DNA of 64,000 nucleotides from Amycolatopsis thermophila (GTDB lineage: Bacteria; Actinomycetota; Actinomycetes; Mycobacteriales; Pseudonocardiaceae): the NCBI RefSeq assembly GCF_030814215.1, contig NZ_JAUSUT010000001.1:4278001-4342000 (forward strand). The letters run 5' to 3'. A model generated the notes under the pieces. The model did no database searches and was not told the DNA's origin. It saw only the letters and a program-made list of their open reading frames with translations. Made by a program: the position numbers and the translations under genes. Position 1 is the stretch's first letter. The number at the start of each line of letters is the position of its first letter. Shown here piece after piece: positions 26,716 through 36,235 of the stretch.

Positions 26716-27462
26716 TCACCGCGAGCGGAGCGCCGCGCCCAGGATGTTCCGGTTCAGGTGCCCGATCGTGTCCAGCGGGATGCCCTTGGGGCACACCGCG
26801 GTGCACTCGCCGCTGTTCGTGCAGCCCCCGAAGCCCTCCGCGTCCTGGGCTGCCACCATGCCGGCCGCCCGGGCCGGCCGCTCCGGCGCGCCCTGCGGGA
26901 GCACCCCCAGGTGCGTGGCCTTCGCGGCGGTGAACAGCATCGCCGATCCGTTCGGGCACGCCGCCACACACGCACCGCAGCCGATGCACGCCGCGGCTTC
27001 GAACGCGAGGTCCGCGTCGGGCTTCGGGACGGGCGTCGCGTGGGCGTCGGGCGCGCTGCCGGTCGGTGCGGTGATGTAGCCGCCCGCCTCGATGATCCGG
27101 TCCAGCGCCCCCCGGTCCACCACCAGGTCCTTCACCACCGGGAAGGCACGCGCCCGCCACGGCTCCACCGTCACCGTCTGCCCGTCCGCGAAATGCCGCA
27201 GGTGCAGCTGGCACGTCGTGGTCGCCGCCCGGGGGCCGTGCGCGGTGCCGTCGATCACGACGCCGCACGCACCGCAGATCCCCTCCCGGCAGTCGTGGTC
27301 GAACGCCACCGGCTCGTCACCCACGGCGGTCAGGCGCTCGTTCAGCACGTCGAGCACCTCCAGGAACGACATGTCCGGCGACAGATCGTCCACTTCGTAC
27401 CGCACCAGCCGCCCGCGGTCCGCCGCGTCCCGCTGCCGCCAGATCTTCAACACCAGTTTCAT
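26716..27462 (-). CDS. sdhB: Succinate dehydrogenase/fumarate reductase iron-sulfur subunit
   Basis: A 248 aa protein. The N-terminal ferredoxin domain has [10 protein letters not shown] and a later TTTCQLHLR that hold the [2Fe-2S] cluster. The C-terminal domain has [14 protein letters not shown] and a second [16 protein letters not shown], which hold the [4Fe-4S] and [3Fe-4S] clusters. It passes electrons from the flavoprotein to the cytochrome b subunit. Its ATG overlaps the sdhA stop codon. The subunit completes a three-gene sdhCAB operon. Confidence 0.95.
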   Translation of the reverse strand: MKLVLKIWRQRDAADRGRLVRYEVDDLSPDMSFLEVLDVLNERLTAVGDEPVAFDHDCREGICGACGVVIDGTAHGPRAATTTCQLHLRHFADGQTVTVEPWRARAFPVVKDLVVDRGALDRIIEAGGYITAPTGSAPDAHATPVPKPDADLAFEAAACIGCGACVAACPNGSAMLFTAAKATHLGVLPQGAPERPARAAGMVAAQDAEGFGGCTNSGECTAVCPKGIPLDTIGHLNRNILGAALRSR

Positions 27463-29387
27463 GAGTAACTCCGCCGGCTAGGGGCGACGTGGTCGAACGA
27501 CAGAACTTCGCGGTGCAGCACCGGCGGCCGGCCCGCCCCGGTGAACTCCCACGCGGCCACGTACGAAAACGCGTCGTCGTCACGCAGGGCTTCACCGTCG
27601 GGCGTCTGGCTCTCCTCCCGGAAGTGCGCGCCGCAGGATTCGGCGCGGTGCAAGGCATCCACGCACATCAGCTCGGCCAGCTCGAGGAAGTCCGCGACCC
27701 GCCCGGCCTTCTCCAGCGACTGGTTCAGCGTCGCGCCCGAACCGGGCACCCGCAGCCGCGCCCAGAACTCCTCGCGCAGCGCGGGGATCAGCTCCAGCGC
27801 CTTGCGCAGCCCGGTCTCGCTCCGGCTCATCCCGCAGTGCTCCCACAGCACAGCGCCCAGTTCGCGGTGGAAGTCCTCGGCCGACCGGTCACCGTCCACG
27901 GCCAGCAGCCGCGCGATGCGGCCCTCGACCTCCGCCCGCGCCCCGGACAGGTCCCCGACGTCCGGGAACGGACCGTCCGCCAGGTAGTCGCCGATCGTCG
28001 TGGGCAGCACGAAGTACCCGTCCGCGAGCCCCTGCATCAACGCGCTCGCCCCGAGCCGGTTCGCGCCGTGGTCGGAGAAGTTCGCCTCGCCGATCACGAA
28101 CAGCCCGGGGATCGTGCTGCGCAGGTCGTAGTCGACCCACAGCCCGCCCATCGTGTAGTGCACGGCCGGGTAGATCCGCATCGGCGCCCGGTACGGATCG
28201 TCCCCGGTGATCCGCTCGTACATCGCGAACAGGTTGCCGTAGCGGGATTCCACGCCGTCGCGGCCGAGCCGCTCGATCGCATCGGCGAAGTCCAGATACA
28301 CGCCCAGCCCGCCGGGACCGACCCCGCGGCCCGCGTCGCACACGCTCTTCACCGCGCGAGAGGCGATGTCGCGCGGCACGAGGTTGCCGAACGCGGGGTA
28401 CCGCCGTTCCAGGAAGTAGTCGCGGTCGGCTTCCGGGATCTCCTCGGGCGGCCGGGTGTCGCCCGCCGCGGCCGGCACCCACACCCGGCCGTCGTTGCGC
28501 AGCGACTCGCTCATCAGCGTCAGCTTCGACTGGTGCCCGCCGCTGACCGGGATGCACGTCGGGTGGATCTGCGTGAAGCAGGGGTTGGCGAACAGGGCGC
28601 CGCGCCGGTGCGCCCGCCAGATCGCGGTCGCGTTGCAGCCCTTGGCGTTGGTGGACAGGTGGAACGCGTTGCCGTACCCGCCCGTGGCCAGGACCACGGC
28701 GTCCGCGACGTGGGCCGAGATCTCGCCGCTCACCAGGTCGCGCACGACGACCCCGCGCGCCCGGCCGTCCACCACGACGAGGTCGAGCATCTCCGTGCGC
28801 GGGTGCATCGCGATGCGCCCGAGGTGGATCTGCCGCGCCATCGCCTGGTAGGCGCCCAGCAACAGCTGCTGCCCGGTCTGCCCGCGGGCGTAGAAGGTCC
28901 GGGACACCTGCGCCCCGCCGAACGACCGGGTGTCCAGCAGACCGCCGTACTCCCTGGCGAAGGGCACGCCCTGCGCGAAGGCCTGGTCGATGATCCCCGC
29001 GCTCAGCTCCGCGAGCCGGTACACAGTGGACTCCCGCGCCCGGAAGTCCCCGCCCTTCACGGTGTCGTAGAACAGGCGGTACACGCTGTCCCCGTCGCCG
29101 CGGTAGTTCTTGGCCGCGTTGATCCCGCCCTGCGCGGCGATGCTGTGCGCGCGCCGCGGGCTGTCCTGGTAGCAGAACGAGCGGACCTGGTAGCCCAGCT
29201 CGGCCAGGGTCGCCGCGGCCGACGCGCCGGCCAGCCCGGTGCCGACCACGATGACCGACAGCCGTCGCCGGTTGGCCGGGTTCACGAGACGGGCGGTGAA
29301 CCGCCGCCGCTCCCAGCGTTCCGCGAGCGGCACGTCCGGCGCCCGGGTGTCGGATATCGGGGTTCCTTCGACGTACACGGTGCTCAC
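27459..29387 (-). CDS. sdhA: Succinate dehydrogenase/fumarate reductase flavoprotein subunit
   Basis: A 642 aa FAD protein starting at GTG 29387. The FAD loop [20 protein letters not shown] occurs near residue 45; [15 protein letters not shown] carries the flavin-linked His region; [20 protein letters not shown] is a catalytic segment with the essential Arg. [20 protein letters not shown] and [20 protein letters not shown] are further signatures. The cytochrome partner (b558 type) and the length are typical of the actinobacterial/Bacillus-like three-subunit complex. It is coupled to sdhC upstream (GTGA overlap) and to sdhB downstream. Confidence 0.96.
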   Translation of the reverse strand: MSTVYVEGTPISDTRAPDVPLAERWERRRFTARLVNPANRRRLSVIVVGTGLAGASAAATLAELGYQVRSFCYQDSPRRAHSIAAQGGINAAKNYRGDGDSVYRLFYDTVKGGDFRARESTVYRLAELSAGIIDQAFAQGVPFAREYGGLLDTRSFGGAQVSRTFYARGQTGQQLLLGAYQAMARQIHLGRIAMHPRTEMLDLVVVDGRARGVVVRDLVSGEISAHVADAVVLATGGYGNAFHLSTNAKGCNATAIWRAHRRGALFANPCFTQIHPTCIPVSGGHQSKLTLMSESLRNDGRVWVPAAAGDTRPPEEIPEADRDYFLERRYPAFGNLVPRDIASRAVKSVCDAGRGVGPGGLGVYLDFADAIERLGRDGVESRYGNLFAMYERITGDDPYRAPMRIYPAVHYTMGGLWVDYDLRSTIPGLFVIGEANFSDHGANRLGASALMQGLADGYFVLPTTIGDYLADGPFPDVGDLSGARAEVEGRIARLLAVDGDRSAEDFHRELGAVLWEHCGMSRSETGLRKALELIPALREEFWARLRVPGSGATLNQSLEKAGRVADFLELAELMCVDALHRAESCGAHFREESQTPDGEALRDDDAFSYVAAWEFTGAGRPPVLHREVLSFDHVAPSRRSYS

Positions 29388-30106
29388 CCGGCCAATCCGG
29401 TGACGACGGTGAACGGGACGGACAGGTAGCCGGCGGTGACGAGCACCGCGACGGCGAGCGCGGCACCCTGGGCGGTGCGCCGCGCGGCGCCGGACGTGCC
29501 GAGGCTGTGCAGCGCGCTCCACAGCCCGTGCCGGATGTGGAAGCCGAGCGCCACCACGGCCAGCGCGTAGACCAGCGTCACGTACCAGAGCCGGAAGTCG
29601 GCGACGACGTTGTCGTGCACCGCGCCCGGCACCCCGTTCGGGTTCAGGTCACCGGTGGTCAGGTCGAGCACGTGGTAGACGACGAACAGGGCGAGGATCA
29701 CGCCGCCCCAGCGCATGGTGCGCGCCGCGTAGCCGCCCTGGACACGCCCGCGCCGGACGTACCGGACCGGCCGGGCGGAGCGGGCGCGGCGCGCCAGGCG
29801 TACCGCGGTCACGCCGTGGAGCACGACGCAGACCACCAGGCCGGCCCGCAGGACCCAGAGGAAGCCGGAGTGCCCGAGGACGCTGTCGAGGATCGTCCGC
29901 AGCCAGGCGGCGTAGTGGTCGAAGCTCGCGGCGGAGACGAAGAACTTCAGGTTGCCCAGCATGTGCGCGATGACGAAGAGCAGCAGGACCAGGCCGGTCA
30001 CGGCCATGATCGCCTTCTGCCCGACGGTCGAGGACCACAGTCCGCGGGGTCGTGGTGGTGCGGGGGAACGTTCGAGAAGGGCCACGTCCGTAGCCTGCGC
30101 GGCCAC
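29384..30106 (-). CDS. sdhC: Succinate dehydrogenase cytochrome b558 subunit
   Basis: A 240 aa protein with five membrane spans. The family signature is visible: [20 protein letters not shown] and MLGNL, with His residues for heme ligation, plus [17 protein letters not shown] and [18 protein letters not shown]. It anchors SdhA/B to the membrane and transfers electrons to menaquinone. It is the first gene of sdhCAB, and its promoter faces the LysR gene across 50 bp. Confidence 0.93.
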   Translation of the reverse strand: MAAQATDVALLERSPAPPRPRGLWSSTVGQKAIMAVTGLVLLLFVIAHMLGNLKFFVSAASFDHYAAWLRTILDSVLGHSGFLWVLRAGLVVCVVLHGVTAVRLARRARSARPVRYVRRGRVQGGYAARTMRWGGVILALFVVYHVLDLTTGDLNPNGVPGAVHDNVVADFRLWYVTLVYALAVVALGFHIRHGLWSALHSLGTSGAARRTAQGAALAVAVLVTAGYLSVPFTVVTGLAG

Positions 30107-30124
30107 GCTCCGAGTCGTCCAATA

Positions 30125-30146
30125 TATCGAAGTGCTGGTGACGATA
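30125..30146. promoter_or_regulatory. Candidate LysR box between sdhC and its regulator
   Basis: TATCG (30125-30129) and CGATA (30142-30146) form an inverted repeat separated by 12 bp in the 50 bp spacer between divergent sdhC and the LysR gene. The preceding GTCCAATA is repeated at the other LysR gene in this window. This is where a LysR protein would bind to control both directions. Confidence 0.45.
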
Positions 30147-30156
30147 GCCTGGGGCT

Positions 30157-31098
30157 ATGACGCTGCAGCAGCTGCTGTATTTCCTGGCCGTGGCGGAGAC
30201 GCGGCACTTCACGCGCGCCGCCGAGCGGGCTTTCGTGGCGCAGCCCTCGCTCAGCAAGCAGGTGCGGGCCCTGGAGGACGAACTGGGCGCGCCGCTGTTC
30301 AGCCGGGCGCGCGGCAACGTCGGCCTGACCCCGGCCGGTGAGGCGCTGCTGCCGATCGCCCGGCGCATCGTCGCCGAGGTGGACACCGCCCGGCTGGCGG
30401 TGGGCGAGCTGGTCGGCCTGCGCCGCGGCCGCGTCCGGGTGGGGGCCACACCGAGCCTGTGCGTCACCGTGTTCGCCGAGGTGCTGCACCGGTTCCACCG
30501 CGACTACCCCGGCATCGAGCTGGTCGTCGAGGAGAGCGGGTCCAAGGACCTGGCGCGGGCGCTGACCCAGGGCGAACTGGACCTGGCCGTGCTGATCGCG
30601 TCGGAGCGCGCCGACGAAGCGGCCCTGACGTCGGTGCCGCTGCTGTCCGAGCGGCTGGTGGTGGCCTCGCCGGCCGACGTGGACCTGGGCGGGACCATCA
30701 CCCTCGGCGAGCTGCGCGACCGTCCGCTGGTGATGTTCCGCGAGGGCTACGACCTGCGGGACACCACGCTGCAGGCCTGCCGCGCCGCCGGGTTCAGGCC
30801 GGCGTTCGCGGTGCAGGGCGGGGAGATGGACGCCGTGCTCCGCTTCGTCGAGGTGGGCCTCGGGGTGGCGATCGTGCCGAGCCTGGTGCTCCGCGGGCGG
30901 CCGGCTCTGCGGGGGACACCGCTGACCGGTCCGGAGATCACCCGGACCATCGCACTGGCCCAGCGGACCGACGTGGAGCCGACCCTCGCCGCTCGCGCGT
31001 TCCGGGCCGAGCTGCTGGCCTACCTGGGGGATCTGGACCGCGCGGGCGCCCTGTCCCCGGGGGTCTCGCCGGCGCCCGGCCACCCCCCGTGGTCTTGA
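30157..31098 (+). CDS. LysR-family transcriptional regulator next to sdhCAB
   Basis: A 313 aa protein. The N-terminal winged helix-turn-helix is TLQQLLYFLAVAETRHFTRA then AERAFVAQPSLSKQVRALE; the effector-binding domain starts about residue 92 with RVRVGATPSLC. It is divergent from the sdh operon with a 50 bp spacer, so it is likely its regulator; the ligand is unknown. The C-terminus ends in a proline-rich stretch. A 10 bp inverted repeat follows the gene (31138-31147 with 31172-31181). Confidence 0.93.
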   Translation: MTLQQLLYFLAVAETRHFTRAAERAFVAQPSLSKQVRALEDELGAPLFSRARGNVGLTPAGEALLPIARRIVAEVDTARLAVGELVGLRRGRVRVGATPSLCVTVFAEVLHRFHRDYPGIELVVEESGSKDLARALTQGELDLAVLIASERADEAALTSVPLLSERLVVASPADVDLGGTITLGELRDRPLVMFREGYDLRDTTLQACRAAGFRPAFAVQGGEMDAVLRFVEVGLGVAIVPSLVLRGRPALRGTPLTGPEITRTIALAQRTDVEPTLAARAFRAELLAYLGDLDRAGALSPGVSPAPGHPPWS

Positions 31099-31137
31099 TC
31101 GGTTCACCAATCCCGTGGCCCGGGTAACACCCCGCAT

Positions 31138-31181
31138 GGCCGGACGCGATCTCACGAAAGGTCACCGCGATGCGTCCGGCC
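31138..31181. other. Inverted repeat after the LysR gene
   Basis: GGCCGGACGC (31138-31147) and GCGTCCGGCC (31172-31181) are perfect complements separated by 24 bp. It may be a weak terminator or an operator in the 245 bp spacer before dxs. Confidence 0.4.
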
Positions 31182-31269
31182 GGTGAGACCGCGTTCACAC
31201 GGTGGCGGCACGAGTGGACCGGGCCTCACCGGCGATCACGTGACCCCGGACGCGCGGGGCGGCCGGAGG

Positions 31270-31320
31270 ACTACGGTTCTCCGTAGACTGGCTGGACGCG
31301 CCCTGGAGGGCAGGGCGCGT
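31270..31320. promoter_or_regulatory. Two hairpins in the dxs leader
   Basis: CTACGG-TTCT-CCGTAG (31271-31286) and ACGCGCCCT-N7-AGGGCGCGT (31296-31320) are both perfect stems lying 24-70 bp upstream of the dxs start. No T run follows the second stem, so a terminator for the LysR gene is possible but not certain; a leader control element is the alternative. Confidence 0.45.
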
Positions 31321-31343
31321 AATCGATGCGGGTGAGGTGGAAA

Positions 31344-33254
31344 GTGACGCTGCTGGAGTCCGTGCACGGACCGGCCGACCTGAAGCGCATGGGACACGGC
31401 CAGCTCGAGCACCTGGCGGGGGAGATCCGCGACTTCCTGGTCGACAAGGTCCGCCGCTCCGGCGGTCACCTCGGCCCCAACCTCGGCGTGGTCGAGCTGA
31501 CCCTGGCGCTGCACCGGGTGTTCGACTCGCCGAAGGACGCGATCATCTGGGACGTCGGTCACCAGTGCTACGTGCACAAGCTGGTGACCGGGCGGCACGG
31601 CGAGTTCGACCTGCTGCGGCAGCAGGGTGGCCCGTCCGGCTACCCGTCCCGTGCGGAGAGCGAGCACGACCTGGTGGAGAACAGCCACGCCTCCACCGCG
31701 CTGTCCTATGCGGACGGTCTGTCGAAGGCGTTCGAACTGGCCGGCGGCGGGCGGCACGCCGTGGCGGTCGTCGGCGACGGGGCGTTGACCGGCGGCATGT
31801 GCTGGGAGGCGCTGAACAACATCGCGGCCGAGCCGGGCCGCCCCGTGGTGATCGTGGTCAACGACAACGGCCGGTCGTACTCGCCCACGATCGGCGGGTT
31901 CGCCGAGCACCTCGCGTCGCTGCGCCTGCAGCCCGGCTACGAGCGCATGCTCGACGGCGGCCGCGACCTGCTGCTCAACACGCCGGTGGTGGGCAAGCCG
32001 ATCTACGCGGCGCTCCATGCGGCCAAGGCCGGCATCAAGGACGCGCTGAGCCCGCAGGAGATGTTCTCCGACCTCAAGCTGAAGTACTTCGGGCCGGTCG
32101 ACGGCCACGACATCGCTGCGCTGGAGAAGGCGTTCCAGGCGGCGAAGGCGTTCGGCGGCCCGGTCGTCGTGCACGCGGTCACCGAGAAGGGCCACGGTTA
32201 CCCGCCCGCGGTGAACCACGAGGCCGACCAGATGCACCAGACCGACCCGATCGACCCGGAGACCGGCCTGCCCAAGCCGAAGGGCCTGAGCTGGACCGCC
32301 GTGTTCGGCGACGAGCTGGCCAAGATCGGTGAGGAGCGCGAGGACGTCGTGGCGATCACGGCCGCGATGCTGCGCTCCACTGGTCTGCACGAGTTCGCGA
32401 AGCGGCACCCGGACCGCTGGTTCGACGTCGGCATCGCCGAGCAGCACGCGATGACCTCGGCCGCGGGGCTCGCGATGGGCGGGCTGCACCCGGTGGTCGC
32501 GGTGTACTCGACGTTCCTCAACCGCGCGTTCGACCAGCTGCTGATGGACGTGGCCCTGCACCGCCAGCCGGTCACGCTGATCCTGGACCGCGCGGGCATC
32601 ACCGGCCCGGACGGGCCGAGCCACCACGGCATGTGGGACCTGTCGCTGCTGGGCATGGTGCCCGGCATGCGGGTCGCGGCGCCGCGGGACGCGCGGACCA
32701 TGCGGGAGGAGCTGCGCGAGGCGGTGGCCGTGTCCGACGGCCCGACCGCGCTGCGGTTCTCCAAGGGCAGCGTCACCGAGTCGGTGCCCGCGCGCGAGCG
32801 CGTCGGCGTGGTCGACGTGCTGCGCAAGCCCCGGGAGGGCGCGGGCGCGGACGTGCTGCTGGTCGCGGTCGGCGCGTTCGCGCCCCTCGGTCTCGCCGCC
32901 GCGGAACGGCTCGCCGACCAGGGCATCGGCGTGACGGTCGTCGACCCGCGCTGGGTGCTGCCGGTGCCGCACGAGCTGGTCGGGATGGCACGCGAACACC
33001 GGCTGGTCGTGACGGTCGAGGACAGCGGGCGCCACGGCGGCTTCGGCAGCGCGCTGTCGGCCGTGCTGCGCGACGCGGAGTGCGACGTGCCGCTGCGCGA
33101 CCTGGCGGTGCCGCAGAAGTTCCTGCCGCACGGCTCCCGCGAGGAGGTGCTCGCCGGAGTGGGCCTGACGGCGCAGGACGTGGCGCGGCGCGTGACGGAG
33201 TGGGCGTCGAACCTGATCCGCGAAGCCCAGCCGGAGACGGCCCCGCAGGACTGA
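31344..33254 (+). CDS. dxs: 1-deoxy-D-xylulose-5-phosphate synthase
   Basis: A 636 aa thiamine-diphosphate enzyme that condenses pyruvate and glyceraldehyde 3-phosphate, the first step of the MEP isoprenoid route. The GTG at 31344 has GGTGAGGTGG just upstream. [16 protein letters not shown] is the ThDP/Mg2+ motif; [15 protein letters not shown] belongs to the pyrimidine-binding domain. [13 protein letters not shown] and [20 protein letters not shown] are further DXS signatures. Actinobacterial dxs usually lies near RNase D and hemE; here a 14.8 kb accessory insert separates them. It is followed by a strong terminator. Confidence 0.97.
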   Translation: MTLLESVHGPADLKRMGHGQLEHLAGEIRDFLVDKVRRSGGHLGPNLGVVELTLALHRVFDSPKDAIIWDVGHQCYVHKLVTGRHGEFDLLRQQGGPSGYPSRAESEHDLVENSHASTALSYADGLSKAFELAGGGRHAVAVVGDGALTGGMCWEALNNIAAEPGRPVVIVVNDNGRSYSPTIGGFAEHLASLRLQPGYERMLDGGRDLLLNTPVVGKPIYAALHAAKAGIKDALSPQEMFSDLKLKYFGPVDGHDIAALEKAFQAAKAFGGPVVVHAVTEKGHGYPPAVNHEADQMHQTDPIDPETGLPKPKGLSWTAVFGDELAKIGEEREDVVAITAAMLRSTGLHEFAKRHPDRWFDVGIAEQHAMTSAAGLAMGGLHPVVAVYSTFLNRAFDQLLMDVALHRQPVTLILDRAGITGPDGPSHHGMWDLSLLGMVPGMRVAAPRDARTMREELREAVAVSDGPTALRFSKGSVTESVPARERVGVVDVLRKPREGAGADVLLVAVGAFAPLGLAAAERLADQGIGVTVVDPRWVLPVPHELVGMAREHRLVVTVEDSGRHGGFGSALSAVLRDAECDVPLRDLAVPQKFLPHGSREEVLAGVGLTAQDVARRVTEWASNLIREAQPETAPQD

Positions 33255-33264
33255 TCGTGGGAAC

Positions 33265-33294
33265 AGCGGCCCCGGCGTTCGCGCCGGGGCCGCT
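33265..33294. terminator. Terminator of dxs
   Basis: A perfect 13 bp stem (AGCGGCCCCGGCG with its complement, 33265-33277 and 33282-33294) closed by a TTCG tetraloop, then TTCGTCC. It starts 10 bp after the dxs stop. Confidence 0.9.
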
Positions 33295-33619
33295 TTCGTC
33301 CTCCGTGGACGGTCCGGCGACGATCTCCGCGGTGGGCGGAATCCAGCCGTGCTACTGCTGTTGGTCCTTGACACCCTGGGATCGGGCCTGGGTCTTGTGT
33401 AGGAGCCCGTCAGACGGGTCTGGCCGCCCAGGCCGCCGGGCGGCTGATGCCGTGACACCGACAGGTCGCCGCGACGTTGCCACCGACCTCTTCCGCATCA
33501 CGAAGAACGGCCAGGCGCCGGTTCGCGCCTGACCAGGTCCTTCTCACTCCACACTCGCTCAGGCCTGGGGCCTCCTTGTTCAAGAGCCCAGACTGTCGAC
33601 AACCTCTGTCAGTTTCGAC
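33295..33619. other. Spacer between dxs and the NmrA-like gene
   Basis: About 325 bp of lower-GC sequence. I find no tRNA and no supported gene. A 26-codon frame starting GTG 33452 (ending in LFRITKNGQAPVRA) is too short to call. The region marks the left edge of the accessory block that interrupts the conserved backbone. Confidence 0.4.
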
Positions 33620-34504
33620 CTAGCCCGCGGCCAGGACGGCCGGCTTGAGGACGTCCTCGCAGAACCGGCGGAACGTCGTGGGCGTGGACGACTCGGGGGT
33701 GCGCGGCTCGGCGTTGTCGAGGCCGTCGTTCTTCGCCGCCATCATCGCGACCATGCCCTGCGCCATCGCCTCGGACCAGCCCTGCCGCAGCAGCCCGGCC
33801 TTGAACGCCTCCAGCGGCACCTCCTGGAACCGCACCGGACGGCCCAGCACCTCGGACATGATCACGGCCATCTCGTCCTGGGACAGGTCCTCCGGGCCGA
33901 GCACCGGCACCTCCCGCTGCCCGCTCCACCCGTCGTCGAGCAGCAGGCGGGCGGCGACGGCGGCGATGTCCCGCGTCGCGCACGCCGGGCGCTTGTGGTC
34001 GCCCGGCGTGGGTGAGAAGAACACGCCTTCCTTCGTGATGGACGGGACCTGGTCGAGCAGGTTGTCCATGAACGACGGCATCGTCAGCGCCCGGTAGCCC
34101 GCGCCGGTGCTCGCGATCAGGTCGTCCATGGCCAGTGACACCGACACCAGGCCGGCGTCACCGGGATATCCCCGGCCCAGCGAAGAAATCCCGACCACCC
34201 GCGGCACCCCGTGGCGCACGATCGCGTCGCACGCCCGGCGGGTGAAGTCGAGGTAGGCGGATTCCAGGCTCTCGACGCGGATGTCCGGCGGCCGCAGCCA
34301 CAACACGGCGTCGGCGCCCTCGAACGCCTGGTTCACGACCTCGCGGTCGCCGTGCGAGCCGGGCACGATCTCGACCCGGTCCCGCACCTCGGGCGCCAGC
34401 CGGGCCGGGTCGCGGGCGATCAACCGGACCGCCGCGCCGGCCCCGAGCACGCGGTCGAGGGTCTGGCGGCCGATGCGGCCGGTGGGAGTGGTGATGACGA
34501 TCAA
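33620..34504 (-). CDS. NmrA-like NAD(P)-binding SDR family protein
   Basis: About 294 aa from the TTG at 34504, which has GGAGG eight bases upstream. LIVITTPTGRIGRQTLDRVL is the Rossmann motif (T-P-T-G-x-x-G) of atypical SDRs, and GVPRVVGISSLGRG, MPSFMDNLLDQ and ARLLLDDGWSGQREVPVLG are NmrA/quinone oxidoreductase 2-like. These proteins bind NADP(H) and often act as redox sensors or quinone reductases. It is divergent from a LysR gene across 97 bp and is the probable regulated target. Confidence 0.88.
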   Translation of the reverse strand: MIVITTPTGRIGRQTLDRVLGAGAAVRLIARDPARLAPEVRDRVEIVPGSHGDREVVNQAFEGADAVLWLRPPDIRVESLESAYLDFTRRACDAIVRHGVPRVVGISSLGRGYPGDAGLVSVSLAMDDLIASTGAGYRALTMPSFMDNLLDQVPSITKEGVFFSPTPGDHKRPACATRDIAAVAARLLLDDGWSGQREVPVLGPEDLSQDEMAVIMSEVLGRPVRFQEVPLEAFKAGLLRQGWSEAMAQGMVAMMAAKNDGLDNAEPRTPESSTPTTFRRFCEDVLKPAVLAAG

Positions 34505-34567
34505 CGAACCAACCTCCGTGGATGTGCGGTGAGGACACCACTTTCCGGCCGGTCGCGCCGAACGTCC

Positions 34568-34590
34568 AATACCTCTTCGCGAAGATTGAT
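34568..34590. promoter_or_regulatory. Candidate LysR box between the NmrA-like and LysR genes
   Basis: A perfect CTTCGCGAAG palindrome (34575-34584) lies inside ATACCT...GATACC, 18 bp from the LysR start. The preceding GTCCAATA and spacing match the sdhC/LysR spacer at 30119. It is a likely autoregulatory operator. Confidence 0.5.
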
Positions 34591-34601
34591 ACCCTGCGGG
34601 T

Positions 34602-35417
34602 ATGGATCTGGACCTGCGGAAGCTGCGGTACTTCGCCGCGGTCGCCGAGCACGGGCACTTCGGGCGCGCGGCCGAGCAGCTGCACATCGCGCAACCCGTG
34701 CTGAGCCGGCAGATCCGGGCCCTGGAACGGGAACTGGGCTGTGAGCTGCTGGAACGCACCACCCGCTCGGTGCGGCTGACGGCGGCCGGCGAGCAGCTGC
34801 ACAAGGACGCGCCCGGGGTGCTCGCGGCCGCCGTCGCCGCCACCCGGCGGGCGTACGGGGCGGCGCGCGGCGCGGACCGGCTCATCGTCGGTTTCGCGCC
34901 GGGGCTGAGCATTTCGGCCGCGGTGCGCGAGTTCGCGAAGGCGCGTCCCGAGGTCGAGGTCGAGCTGGTGCGCCTCGACTGGTTCGAGGAGGCCGAGGCG
35001 TTGCGGGACGGGCGCGCCGACCTCGGCTGCCTGCGCCGGCCGTTCGACGACGCGGGGATCCGGACGATCGGCGTCGGTACCGAACCGAAGGTCGCGTGCC
35101 TGCCCGTCACGCATCCGCTGGCCTCCCGGCGGCGGCTGAAGCAGGCCGACCTCGAGGGCGAGTCCGTGCTCCGGGCCCACTCGCGGCAGGTCCGGTCGAT
35201 CGAGGAGAAGCTCGAGCTGGTCGCCGCGGGGCGCGGGATCGCGATGGTGCCGCGCAGCGTCGCGCGCTACTACGCGCGGCCGGACCTGGTGCACCGGCCC
35301 ATCGCGGACGCCGAGCCGTTCGAGGTCTGCCTCGCCGTGGCCGACGGGCACCGCCGCCCGCACACGGCGGAGTTCCTGCGCGTCGCCGAGCGCGTGCTCA
35401 GCGCGCGGCGCCGGTAG
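34602..35417 (+). CDS. LysR-family transcriptional regulator divergent from the NmrA-like gene
   Basis: A 271 aa protein, slightly shorter than usual. The helix-turn-helix is LRKLRYFAAVAEHGHFGRAA and IAQPVLSRQIRALERELG; the effector domain begins about residue 90 (RLIVGFAPGLSISAAV). It matches the standard fold except for a shortened final strand. The divergent layout suggests it regulates the NmrA-like gene and itself, probably in response to a quinone or aromatic compound; the effector is inference. Confidence 0.92.
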   Translation: MDLDLRKLRYFAAVAEHGHFGRAAEQLHIAQPVLSRQIRALERELGCELLERTTRSVRLTAAGEQLHKDAPGVLAAAVAATRRAYGAARGADRLIVGFAPGLSISAAVREFAKARPEVEVELVRLDWFEEAEALRDGRADLGCLRRPFDDAGIRTIGVGTEPKVACLPVTHPLASRRRLKQADLEGESVLRAHSRQVRSIEEKLELVAAGRGIAMVPRSVARYYARPDLVHRPIADAEPFEVCLAVADGHRRPHTAEFLRVAERVLSARRR

Positions 35418-35557
35418 GGGCGCCAGGGCGATCCGGCCGCGGGTGAAGATCTCCAGATCGGTGACGAGGGCCACCCCCAGCCAAGCCGGACCGGCCCTGG
35501 ACCGCCCGCGACCTGCCGTTGAGGTAACTCTCAGGAAACTGTGGCAAGTTGGTCGGC

Positions 35558-36235
35558 GTGCGAATTCTGGTAGTCGAGGACGAGGCGCCCCTGGCCGACG
35601 CGATCGCGCGCGGCCTGCGGCGGGAGGGGATGGCGGTCGACGTCGCGCTCACCGGCGACGAGGGCCACGAGAAGGCGAGCATCACCCGCTACGACGTGGT
35701 GCTGCTGGACCGCGACCTGCCGGGCATGTCCGGCGACGAGCTGTGCCGTCAGATCGTCTCCTCCGACGAGCTGACGCGCGTGCTCATGCTCACCGCCAGC
35801 GGCACGGTCTCCGACCGGGTCGAGGGCCTGTCCCTGGGCGCCGACGACTACCTGGCCAAGCCGTTCGCCTTTCCCGAGCTGGTCGCCCGCGTCCGCGCGC
35901 TCGGCCGCCGCGCCACCCCGGCCGCGCCGCCACTGCTGACGGTCGGTGACGTGCAGCTCGACCCGGCCAAGCGCACCGTGCGGCGCGCGAGCGGGCCGAT
36001 CGAGCTCACCCGCAAGGAGTTCGGCGTCCTCGAGGTGCTGATGGCCGCCAAGGGCGGGGTGGTCAGCAGCGAGGAGCTGCTGGAGCGCGTGTGGGACGAA
36101 AACGCCGACCCGTTCACCACGACCGTGCGGGTCACGGTGATGACCCTGCGCAAGAAGCTGGGCGAACCTGGGATCATCGAGACCGTGGTGGGATCCGGGT
36201 ACCGGGCACGCGACACCGGCCCCGCGAAGGGGTGA
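35558..36235 (+). CDS. OmpR/PhoB-type response regulator
   Basis: A 225 aa protein. The receiver domain has VEDEAPLADAIARGLRREG with the acidic pair, LLDRDLPGMSGDEL with the phospho-acceptor Asp, and KPFAFPELVARVRAL with the conserved Lys. The C-terminal winged helix includes IELTRKEFGVLEVLMAAKGG and TTVRVTVMTLRKKLG. GTG 35558 is chosen as start because homologues begin with VRILVVED; TTG 35549 is possible. Its TGA overlaps the kinase GTG, so they form a coupled two-component operon. The stimulus is unknown. Confidence 0.95.
   Translation: MRILVVEDEAPLADAIARGLRREGMAVDVALTGDEGHEKASITRYDVVLLDRDLPGMSGDELCRQIVSSDELTRVLMLTASGTVSDRVEGLSLGADDYLAKPFAFPELVARVRALGRRATPAAPPLLTVGDVQLDPAKRTVRRASGPIELTRKEFGVLEVLMAAKGGVVSSEELLERVWDENADPFTTTVRVTVMTLRKKLGEPGIIETVVGSGYRARDTGPAKG

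Noticed and set aside
31236-33458. 740-codon minus-strand frame opposite dxs
   Set aside because: Antisense shadow of dxs, an unmistakable gene with all catalytic motifs.
33351-33460. tRNA-like hairpins after dxs
   Set aside because: Short stems exist, but no cloverleaf with a T-loop or anticodon arm could be built.
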